From assembly GCF_000218685.1 (NCBI RefSeq), contig NW_006763291.1, positions 2,140,308-2,204,307 on the forward strand: DNA of 64,000 nucleotides, given 5' to 3'. A program made the position numbers and the translations under genes. The notes beneath the pieces are model-generated. The model ran no database searches and was not told the origin of the DNA. It was given only the letters and a program-made list of their open reading frames with translations. This document shows, piece after piece, positions 12,015 through 22,407 of the stretch; the stretch's first letter is position 1; the number at the start of each line of letters is the position of its first letter. This stretch comes from Serpula lacrymans var. lacrymans S7.9 (lineage: Eukaryota > Basidiomycota > Agaricomycetes > Boletales > Serpulaceae).

Positions 12015-13492
12015 TCACCCATCTACTGGCGATTGCAGTCGATCTCCGACGTCGTAGTTCTTCAAAGGGTCCTTTCTCAATGCCTCGGCCTCAGACAGCA
12101 CAACAGATCCTTTTGCGCCAGCACTTTTTGGTCTCATGATTGTCTCAGGCGCAGACAAGGTGGGCGTTGCAGGGATGTCAATATCAGCCTGAATTATTCA
12201 AGCCCATCAGGGAAACGTGAAGGCTAGATGCATGGGGTCCAATTACTCACCTCGTCTCGGAACGGTGTAAATTTAGGAGTAGAAGGAACGCCTCCATCTG
12301 CCCCACCAGTACCATCAACGAACGGAACAATGGAACTGTTCCTCGCGGGTGTCTTCGGTGTATTGTCCTTGTGCTTTGATATGGGAACGGGAGGCGGGAG
12401 CATCTCGTTGACTTCCACGCCTTGCCCTGGTCCAGGATCCCTGAATGGTACAATCCTCGAGGTAGCGGAGCCAGAAGCTGAAACAACTCGTCGAGATCGT
12501 CCGGCCTGCTTTAGGGTAGTCCCTCCTGCCTTTCTGACTTCTGGAACATTTTCTTTAACGCGAGTTTTTCGAGTACCAACATCTGACCACGGTGTGGGAG
12601 TGTCAGGAGCTTCTTGCAAGTCGGAACCTGAGGGGTCTACGAAGACTTGGAGGCGTCCGTTGGGTGTCGGCCTCGTCGGCTGAGTAGAGGCAAAAACGTC
12701 ACCCTGTGATGACGATGCTCGCGCCGAGGAAACAGAGGAGGTCCTGAGAACTGTCCTCGGAGCGGCAGGAGGCACATCACGGGTAGGAGGAGGGGCTGCA
12801 GTGGATGTCATCATTCGTTTCTGGAACTCGCGGTGTTTACCCTTCAAACGATCGAGAGGTTCAGCTTTCCTCGCAATACCAAGAAGATACGCGTTGTCCG
12901 CATCACTTCGTCTGATAAGCAAGAAAATGTGAGGATACTGTAATGCATAAGACACCCTGGCTTACCGTACTGCCCTTTCGAGGACAGCTGCGTGCTCTTC
13001 GTAGAGAAGTGCATGATCCGTGCCAATGTCGTTTGCAAGTAAAAATTGGTAGATGACTGCGGGTCTTTCGACGTAACTTGCGTATAGTACCCATAGCTTG
13101 AGGTACTTGATATCACCTCTCCATCTGCCACCACGGTCGTCTTTCAGCACCCTTGTTGCTTCCTCGATGAGCTCTAGTAGACCAGACTCTGCACTCTGAC
13201 CCTGAGGATAGTTTTCCAGGGTCCAATAGACAAATCGACAGTAAGCCTCTAGCGGATTGTCGTCGTCATCTTCAAGAGCAATCTGCACATTTACACGAAG
13301 ACGTTTTCGAACAGAAAGAAGCTGGGCTTCGCGCTGGGCGTGTGGCGTGGATAGAATGACAGAAAGAGTAGTTACACGACGTCCAGCTGCCAAAGGCTGT
13401 ATATTTTCCTTCGCAGCTTCCAAGACGTCGCAGTCCACGATCGGAGGTTCCTCGGTGAACACATCGTTGTGGTCAGTATTCTCAGCTTCCAT
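12015..13492 (-). CDS. MAD3: Mad3 (BubR1-like) spindle checkpoint protein
   Basis: This is a mitotic checkpoint complex subunit that inhibits APC/C-Cdc20 until chromosomes are bi-oriented. Three exons (13492-12966, 12911-12251, 12188-12015) give 453 aa with exact phase. The N-terminal Mad3/Bub1 TPR homology region spans about residues 55-200 and includes LEAYCRFVYWTLENYPQG and RGDIKYLKLWVLYASYVERP. A first KEN box sits at residues 28-30 (AAKENIQPL) and a second at 295-297 (VKENVPEV), the two degron-mimic sites typical of Mad3. Between and after them are four ABBA-like motifs: LQVFVD (263), IVPFRD (329), IVPFVD (370) and FTPFRD (390). No kinase domain follows, so this is Mad3 rather than Bub1. 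The ATG at 13492 is preferred because the frame upstream looks like intron or leader. Confidence 0.92.
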
Positions 13493-15543
13493 GGTCAATA
13501 TTGGAGACCTGTCTAGATTGACAGAAATCACAATCAAACTCAATGTGAGAATGAAACTCCAGATGCAAAGATGGATATTACTTGCAGGTGTCACGGCTTG
13601 AGCTGGCAGGTGTGGTGAGGGTTTTCTGTGTTTCCAAGTCGGGATCGCCTCCAACGCGCAAGGCCGCTCACGTGAGTTTCACATGACCTGGACCAGACGC
13701 GGACTAGCGGGGATCCGCTTTATTCTCATTCTCCACGGTCGCGCTCACCATCAGAAAAATTCACAAGAGACAGATGCAGAAAGTGTAAAGGGAGGAGCGT
13801 GAAGTCCGGTAAAACATAGGCGGAAGAGCGTTTCTCAAGACAAGGCGCAGCATCTTGTGCTGACACACTGGACAGATTATCGACATGTCGACGTATGCTC
13901 GACCTTCTATTTTCAAGGTACAATTTTTGCGGCGACCGCGCGGTTGGGGATCGGTGTTCTCATGCACATACAATGGAAGACTTCTTGTCGGTATCAGATA
14001 AGCAGGAAGACTCCTGTACAGTGGTACAATACAACGAATCTCGCATTGGCTGTCAGTGGGAAGATATACCTTGGTAACTTGCTCACGAATCATTCACAGA
14101 CCGATCGTGTTCACTCGATGATCGTAGTGGCTGTGAAGAGGAAGCATATGTGAGAAGCTTGGAACCTTGCTGAACACCTACAAAGGATCTGGTGATATAA
14201 TGGAGTTCGGCCGACTGTGCTGTGAGTTTCAGCCCCATCGCAGTCCCAAAAAGGCAACCATTGTGTTGACATGATCTCAGGCATGCGAGTCATCGTGCAC
14301 GATAGCAGACTACAGCGTTATCTAATGACTTTGGTTCACGGTCATACTTCTTCACAATTATGGCACAATGTCTCATCAGAGTTTCTTCCAATGTTATTGG
14401 TGCTGAACGCTGAGATGAGATTTTATCGATCAAAAAATTTATTATCTGATAAAGTCGAAGCTGACTATGATATTTAGATTACTTCGTCCAGTAGGAACTC
14501 GAATTCTTACTTTTCCAAAAGTCAGGTCAGCCCCCAAGCAAACTTGTTGCCGCCTTCCCGTTTATTTACTTTACCCTTGAATTGACCGACGGCAGAGATA
14601 TCAATCCTGACAGCTCCTCGATCTCAAAATATCTATCCTTCTCGCAACGTTTATCCGTGCTCTGCTACGAGGTCAACCATGGCATCAACAGTCTCATGAG
14701 ATCCTGCTGCGCTGGGACTATACCCGTCGTATCAGCGGCTGCCTCTGTGATCCATTCGAGCGCGTTTGGAGCTAACTTGGGCTCGGATCATTAGTGAAAA
14801 CGGCTGTTACCTTCCGGATCTTATCTGCAATGCTCCTTGCCTCGTATGATTTTACATATTATCCTTGCACCAAACACAAGGCAACTTCCCGCATGCCGCA
14901 GACTAGAAAGGGTTAAAATCGTATTGTTAATACAACCTTCATCGTGTCCAGCGCGTGTTACACGAGTGTGGGTTAGAATCTACCTCTCTCGCAAATTCAT
15001 AAAATTAAAATGAGTCGCCGTCGCTCGACAAGGCTTGTCCCTGCCAATGTGAACCGTACTAGTATCGTGCGGCATCCGATTTGGGCGCCATTACTGCGGT
15101 AATTAAGTCGCACGAAGGCATGTTACGAGCACTGTTTATCTGCGCCTGTTCGCCGCCTTCAGCTTGACTCGGGGCCCAGGTTCGAGCGTGTGAAATGACG
15201 AAAAAACGGGCGTCTCCAAATCTCGATACACACTCAATTGAGCACAGGGTCGTATATAAATTCATTACGACACTCCGACTGTAATTGTGTAAACTCAAAA
15301 TACATCCATTGTGTGCGTTGAAAAAAAAAATAATAGCAAGCATAATAATTTCATTGAGATCTACTCCACGGCTGTACATTGATTGTATTCATTATAGTCC
15401 ACAACCCGTTTCCCCAGGAATGCACAAGAGACATCTCTAGACGTCCATAAACTGTTACAAAGTACTGAAAGTCATTAGATGAGATGATAGTCGTAATCGT
15501 AAGCGTGGAGAAATAATAAAAAAAAACATGGTCGTGGCTGCCT
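13493..15543. other. Intergenic, about 2 kb, no gene recognised
   Basis: This lies between the Mad3 start and the oxalate decarboxylase stop, both on the minus strand. Only short open frames are present on both strands, none with a recognisable domain or a consistent chain of spliceable exons. No repeat or tRNA-like B box was found. Confidence 0.45.
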
Positions 15544-17705
15544 CTACTGCATACTTTTGCTAGGGCCGACGACTTCTTGCTTCACTTTCGAGAGTTTCGA
15601 GATCGTTTCGTCGTCCAAGTCAAGATGAGCCTTGACAAGTTCAGGAGGCGTAAGCGCAAGCCATTGATTTAAAGAAATATCTTGGAAAATAGCTAAGGTG
15701 TCATGACGGTGAATCAGTCGCAATCAAATACAAAACGAGTTGCACATACCAGATTTAAAGATTTCTAGGAATTTAAGAGTTGTGTTTCCGGTGTTTTCGA
15801 TGTAATGTCCTTGATAACAATGATGTCAACAGAATACTATGATAGCAAGACGAGTGAAAGTACCATATGTAGCAGGAATATAAGCAACATCGCCCGCCTA
15901 ATTGTTGAGCAACCTCAATCAGTGATGATAGGACACTTCTGGAGACAAACTCACTTGAAAGTCAGTCGTCTGTGCATTAGACAGCGAAGCAAAAGCTGTG
16001 ATACGGGCTTCTCCAGTGCTGTAACATTTTGTAAGATTTAAATCTCGAGTATAAAGGAGTAAAACGTACATGAAGTAAGTCCACTCAGGCTGAGTAGGGT
16101 GCCACTACATGATTCCAGGTAAGAAACGGCATAACTATATTCCAAAGCAATCAAGATTACTTACATGAAGCTCCCTAAAAATGCAGAAAAGGTTATCAGT
16201 AACATTGTCGTTGGGGTTGAACAGTTCTAGCTCACCTCATTCCGCCGACCTCGACAGTGACCTCAGCAGCACAAATGGTGGTCGCAGCAGGGAAAGTCCT
16301 TGTGTCCGCCACTTTGTAGGTACCACCTGGTGCTTGGGTTGCATTGACCTGCGAGAACGGGAATGTATAGGCGAGAGGCGTGTCATTGGGCACCACCATA
16401 TCTTGCTCAATGTTCGCAGGGGGGGGAGTTCCTAAGAACGAACAAAATCAGACACCCAGTAATAATAATCAACCACATTTAGATCATGGACGCACCAGGG
16501 AAGATATAGAGCTCTCTGGAAGGGATGTGGTCGAAGGCTTCCATAGGTACCTGGAAGTTCTTGGCTATCACTTCCTTGGGGATGTGCGCCATCCAGTCCG
16601 TAAGAAGGAAGGTATTGTCCTCGCTGAAAGTTCCGCTGTCAAATATCAACAAAAACTCTGCTCCTTCAGCAGTGGTGTTCTTTGCTTGAATGCTGTTGAC
16701 ATTTCTATCAGTGCTTAGACGGTGACATACCACATACTACTCGCACCTGTGGGGGTTACCCGCTGGGAAGAACCAGAGATCTCCTGCGGACTGTGACAAA
16801 TAAGATGTCGAGAAGCAAAAGCTAAGAGAATTTATGCATACCACATCTCCTAGGTAAACTTGACCTTCCGGAGTCACAGTACTGACACGAAGGTCGCCCT
16901 GTAAATGATTAGTTTATAGATCACACACATTAGCTCATAGTAAACGCACTTTCAGTACATAAGCCCACTAGTATTGGAATGACGTCAGTAAGGGATAATG
17001 ATACAGCAAAAGCTGAATGTTTACCTCTCCAGCGCTGTGCCAGTGAAGTTCACTGCAACATGATAGTTTAATATAAGAGCCGACTACTCTAGTTGGAAAT
17101 GAACTGACCGAATTGCACCTGCCTCCAACCGCATGTCCACACCTGGTCACATCGGATAAGCGGTCAGATCATTAGCTGATGAAAATTGTGCATTGCACGC
17201 ACCAGCCAGCTCAGTCGCAATAGGCATGTCATTTACTGCAAGGTGAATCATCAATATTAACGAGAATTTCAATAAGCGAGGGAATAGGCTACTCACCATT
17301 CTGTTGTCGTGCCCACCCACCAGTTGCAAGGCGATTGTGACTCAAGGACATAGGCCACTTGAAGTTCGGGCTATCCACAAAAGGTTAGCGATATACAGCA
17401 ACACGAGATAGGATCGACAGGACATACACCTCGCCGTTATCGGTAGTGGGAGGTGCCAAGGAGTCTGTGTTCTGTCTGTCGAGTTCTACATTCTGCTGAG
17501 CAATTATGGTTGCTCCAAGTGAGCCACGAATGGGCTCTGGGGTGGTTTCAGTCGTTTCGTTCCACAGAGGATAATTAGGATCATCGCTAGCATAAGGGAC
17601 TGTTGGGGTGCTCGCTGGAGCCGAGGCCACTCCTGTGGAAGCTGGAGCAGCGATAACGGCAGAAACGAAGGCCAAAGTCGACGAAATAATACACCAAGAA
17701 CGCAT
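15544..17705 (-). CDS. Oxalate decarboxylase, bicupin, secreted
   Basis: This Mn-dependent bicupin cleaves oxalate to formate and CO2. Fungal OxdC is often secreted, and in wood- and litter-decay fungi it controls extracellular oxalate and pH. A signal peptide (MRSWCIISSTLAFVSAVIAA) is followed by a Ser/Thr/Pro-rich propeptide-like stretch. Cupin 1 starts with NFKWPMSLSHNRLATGGWAR and contains the metal motif RELHWHSAGEWAYVLKG and later LWFFPAGNPHR, then FLLIFDSGTFSEDNTFLLTD. Cupin 2 has RELHWHPTQPEWTYF and AGDVAYIPATYGHYIENTG. The C-terminal helix (LALTPPELVKAHLDLDDETI) and short tail end at 15544. About 16 exons all join in phase, including an 18-nt exon at 16950-16967 and a 10-nt exon at 16165-16174. 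Both metal-binding His sets are present, so it should be active. A TATA box lies about 70 bp upstream. Confidence 0.93.
16165..16174 (-). other. 10-nt microexon of oxalate decarboxylase
   Basis: Ten bases supply the last base of an Arg codon and the ELH of the second cupin metal motif (R-E-L-H-W-H). They sit between an AG (complement of 16175-16176) and a GTAAGT donor (complement of 16164-16159), with flanking introns of about 60 nt. Without this exon the catalytic metal site is destroyed and the frame shifts. Confidence 0.75.
16950..16967 (-). other. 18-nt microexon of oxalate decarboxylase
   Basis: Six codons (WAYVLK) follow the first cupin motif. They lie between TAG (complement of 16968-16970) and a GTGCG donor (complement of 16949-16945), phase 0 on both sides. 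The join HWHSAGE-WAYVLK-GDLRVST matches the family. Confidence 0.75.
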
Positions 17706-20700
17706 ATTTAACAAAAGATGAGTAGACTGGTTGCTGAGAGTGTACTGGAGACATAATGAAGTAGAGTAGCAGGCTTTTATATGTCTCGGATTATTTTTTT
17801 GGATCCGTTACGTTCACGAACCTGAAACGGAGCAACTTGCGAGGGGAGCGCTGCCATAGAATGCGAAGGCCGCTTACGAGACGTCTTTGGCCAAGGTTTG
17901 GCCCAAGGCATTGGAAATGTGTGATATGGTGAGTGTGTATTCATTGGTTACGAAACGAGGAAATCCCACCCGCATATGCATGCATCATGCCTTTCTCAAG
18001 GAGATGGAGTCCGATGCTAGTTGAGTGCCACGGGATAAGTGCCGATGCCGCATCGTGATTCAACGTCACAGCAGAAAGACCAACTGGGGATGGTGTAAGT
18101 GATCTGAATCTCAGGCATTACCACTTCGATCGTGGTTCGTATTTGCTGATTATCTTCGCGGAGAATAACACTCCAGGGCTGCTCTTTCCGCTCGCTTCTA
18201 CCTAATTTTAATTATCTTTTTTTAGCTGTTCTTTTCTTGAGTGAACCGTGTCAGTAGTACCCGTGTCCAAACGCGAGGCGATTCCAAACCATTGGCTCGT
18301 GAGCAAATCTACATCCTATCAGTTGGTCGCTCTCACTTATACATGAACGGGACTGCAATGCTTTCAAGCCTCTATATCGCCAGGAGATCCCCGTCTGCAC
18401 CCCTGAACCCGGAATTTTAATATTCAATAGAATTGCTTGGTTTCACTTGGCCCTGTCACAAAATGTCGACCTCTTGCTGTACCTGTACGCTACTACATCC
18501 TCACAACACATGTTGACGTTGTCATTCCAGCCGCGGCATAAACTTGGAACTATCATGATGTGGCAAGCATCATGTGTTAGATCCGGGCTCACCCAACTGA
18601 TGTGGCTCAATGATCGATGACTTGATCTGGTCTAGTTATTCGATATATTTGGGGATGAGGTTATTCACCTCCAAACCAATCGTTGCAAATACCCCACATC
18701 TACAGGCGCTCCTCCCAGATATCATTGTATTTGAACCTACTAGCAAGCACACACTTCCCTATCAAGCCCGAATGCATATTCTACCTCATTAAAGGCCTAG
18801 CACTTTTGTTCTCTACGGATCAAGCCACCTGCTTCCCAAACCATACATAACAATCCATCATGATGCTTCAGAGCCATGCTGTCACTGCAGTCCGTTCAGG
18901 AATGGACGTAATATGCAAAAGCAACAATACATACCGATGAACACACTACCATCAGTGACAATGCTACAGTGGCGCTGAATGTGAACACAACATAGGCATC
19001 TAGTGGCGCTGGATGCAGTGAGCACATGGTCCTCTTCGTAACTCGGAAAATATGCAAGCCCAAAGTTTACCAGCATTTGACCGATTGAATGGAAACTGTT
19101 GGTCCGATCAGCCATGGTATTTGGCGCCGAGTCTGACACATATGGTCAAGCCTGAATACCAATGTGTATTTTTCAGGGGCATAGTTCTCCGTACCGCATG
19201 TACTGGTTTATTATTGCTGAAGTGAAGGCTATTTGTTGACGCGCCTCCTATCGGGAACGTTGAAAGACGACCTTACCGCCTCAATATTGCTTTGTCCTCG
19301 GAACTCTTTTCGAAAGCTTCCACGATTCCGTGCGTATCCACGTCATTTCACATCGCTCTGCGAAAGTCCTTAGTTGCATTCATCATGTAGCGTACCGCGG
19401 GCGGCACACGTTGGTATCATCTCAGATAGGGAGCACTTATCATCTCCGAATTGTGTCAAAATAACCGTCGGTGACTTCTGGGTGTCCGCACCTCTTTTCT
19501 TACATCGTGAGGGACTGCGAGGAGATGGGACGCCGTTGAATTATAGCTGTCACTTCCTGAGAAGATGTAGTAGCTCTTCCGATTTTGCGATACGGGTAAC
19601 AACCTCATCAACACGCTCGCCGAGTCTTACTTAGCGGTGGAATAATATTAGAAAGGTATGTGTATATTTACCTAGCACCCTCGAATCTTCTCCAGCAGCC
19701 ATAATAATTTGTGCGTATGTGGAGTGGCCTTTCTCTCTCAAAAAGGCGTTAACTTAAAATACTAATTAAACAATGGTGATACAAGACGCAACTTTTTTTT
19801 GCTTCCCCTTCGAGGTGTTATACAGTACGCGTGTACACACTAAACATAGCAAGAGAAGTCCTGCACAATGCATAATTATGGCACATAACCTCTTGATTTT
19901 CGGGAGGAGGAGTGTTTCAAAGATAGCACCATATCGATGACATTTTTAGACGTATCATCATTGGCTACAAAGGCGTTCAAGCGGCTAGTCCACGAAGATC
20001 ACATTGCGCTGGAATGCAGGGAAAGTTATGCCATTTTCAGGAGCGCTAGGGATTTCGGTTGAAGGATGAAGGTTCATTGGAAAAGCAAAAGTAAACCATA
20101 ACAGTTGCTGAGGAGTATTTTTGTCTCAAAGAATCCCGATAATCTAGGAACTTGCATTAACCGAACATATCCGTAACGAGATGGGAGCTAAGTGGCAAAG
20201 ACTTGAACTCACTGGTACTTCCCCATTAAAGGGTATCCACTTCCTTGTAATAATTTTCGCTTTATTTTTATCTGTGGAAGCTCACCACGAGAAACCGCCG
20301 GGGTACGTACCGTATCGCGTGACGTAAAGATCTTTTAATAGCATGATGCGAACTTAGGTTTTCGAGTTGCGGTTGCGGATACGAAAGACCCGGGAAGGAA
20401 TATCAGTGGAGGAAATGCAAAGACTTCTACTACAGACTCACGATCTCTACACAGATCTGGATTTATCAGCATTCCAGGGGCCGATGCTTCAACGTGGTAC
20501 CGATGTCGCCGGGAATGCACAAGATCTTGCAAGTAAACATCGAAAGGGATGAAATCGAATCAGTAGCCTCTAGCATAGCACTGAGTAACAGTGTTCACCT
20601 ATACAGAAACTGTTAGCTTAGCATGTACGTTATTGTATTCGCGACGAGTCCGATACAAAGCGGTCACTGATGGCGACGAGTAATACGCAGGAGCTGGTTT

Positions 20701-22407
20701 TCGGACTACAATCTATTGTCCGTCGAATGGCCCCTGGATATTCTGGTGTTCGAAGGAGATTTATCGGTGACCGTATCTGTCAAAGAATGGTAGGCGAGAT
20801 TGAAAGATTCTTGCGATGACCGGCTCCTTTAGCCGTCTGGTAGTCGCGACGAGGTCGAGATGCGGACTGCTCAATGCAACCACGGGCAAACAGCCAGGGG
20901 AAAATACTGAACGCGGAAAGCTACCAAGATAGGAAATAGCCTAGACAGATACGCTATAACGGACAGATCCTAAAAATAATCATCGCGTGAATGAGAAGTC
21001 CATGTACACCAGGACCACCAAAAACGGTAGGACTGTAGGTGAGATCATAAACTATGTAAATGATGAAACGGCGATGGAGATAAGGGGACATGCCGTTGAT
21101 TCCTGCTGGACTTCAACGAAATTGGACGCTCTCTTTGGCGGTCTTCAGAGTAATGATCCATTGACCCGATAACTTGGATCGCAAGTCGGGGACAACGGGA
21201 AGATCCTTCCAGGGCGATTTACAGTTGACCGTCAGCATCACAAGGTGTGGAGCATCGAATTACTATTTCTACCTGCGGCGACGTGCTCATATGGTCAGTC
21301 CATCGCAAGATGAACCTTCTGGGAACCAACCGCTGGCAGTCCAACAAGCAAAGGTGAGAACGATCTCGAAACTACATACATGAAAATTTCCCAAAAAGAC
21401 CTGACGAGACAGGTCTCATAGTCATTAGCAGAGATAAGACCGTGGCAGTAACAGCAACGCATCAGCGAAGTGATCAGATCGGCTTGAACGTTTATACTGG
21501 CGCGCAAAGGCAGTTCATCAGGGGTAAGTAGGCAGTGTAAGGGCGCTTCATCCATCCCATGAATTTTACAACCTTGAGATACCCTCGATCAGTGGGAAGT
21601 AGAATCTGATAATACAATACATGATTATTCGTGGCAGTGGAGAATAGTGTCAGCAGGTACTGCAAAAAACTCCGATGACAACTGACGGGCTCACAGTAGG
21701 CTGATTCCCAACAAGGGATGCTCGAAAACCACGACAGGAAACGCGAATAACAGTTCATTTGACACGGCGGTCAACAAGTGAGCTAACAATTTTATCCGAA
21801 GAGAATTTTAAGAAACAAACTGAATTACTGGAATGAAGTCAGTGTCATTATCCGAGGGTCAAGTCATCAACAACGTACGTCTGAAGGGATGCCACGGGGC
21901 GGTAGCAAGCATACAATAAAGCAACATACAAGGTATCACTGCCCTGGCTATGAAGCCTGAGGCCTTGCATGATACTATCACGACAACTCTGTCGATGTCT
22001 GTCCACGAAGCGAATGTGCAAGCTGTGAATGTCAGCACGAAGAGAGATCACGAAGAACGGAATGAGAAAGTAATACTACTGTGAGCATTGAATTTCGCTG
22101 TAAAATTATGTTGTGAATTTACTGGTCTCGTCGTATTAGTACCATGATGGCTGTTGTGGACGATGGCGGAGAGATGCCCAAAAGGGTAAGGAAAGGGCTG
22201 GCTGCTGACATAATGGGAGTCTGTTTACCACGGCTCCGATTTTTTCACTGTGGCCTGCTGTTTCGCTCGAGGCGTTCACCGCACGAAAAGGTCGTTCTGT
22301 TTTTCTTTTTCTCTTGTACGTTTCTTTACTTGAACATCCATCTCAGCATTAAGCTCAAGTCTTACTTTAGTCTTCAAAGTTCTTGCCATCGATTTCTGAT
22401 AATCACG
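17706..22407. other. Gene-poor gap, about 4.7 kb
   Basis: Apart from the oxalate decarboxylase promoter at the left and the Rrm4-like 5' leader at the right (T/C-rich from about 22290), no gene could be assembled. All open frames are under about 90 codons and are shadowed by stops. No terminal repeats, transposase or reverse transcriptase motifs were seen. It could hold long non-coding RNA, long regulatory DNA or very old decayed elements. Confidence 0.45.
17774..17781 (-). promoter_or_regulatory. TATA box of oxalate decarboxylase
   Basis: On the minus strand the sequence reads TATAAAAG about 70 bp upstream of the ATG at 17705, a typical distance for a strongly expressed or inducible fungal gene. 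Confidence 0.6.

Noticed and set aside
12228..12683. 151-codon open frame on the plus strand
   Set aside because: It is antisense to Mad3 exon 2. The sense frame carries KEN and ABBA-like motifs and has correct splice phase, so this is a shadow frame.
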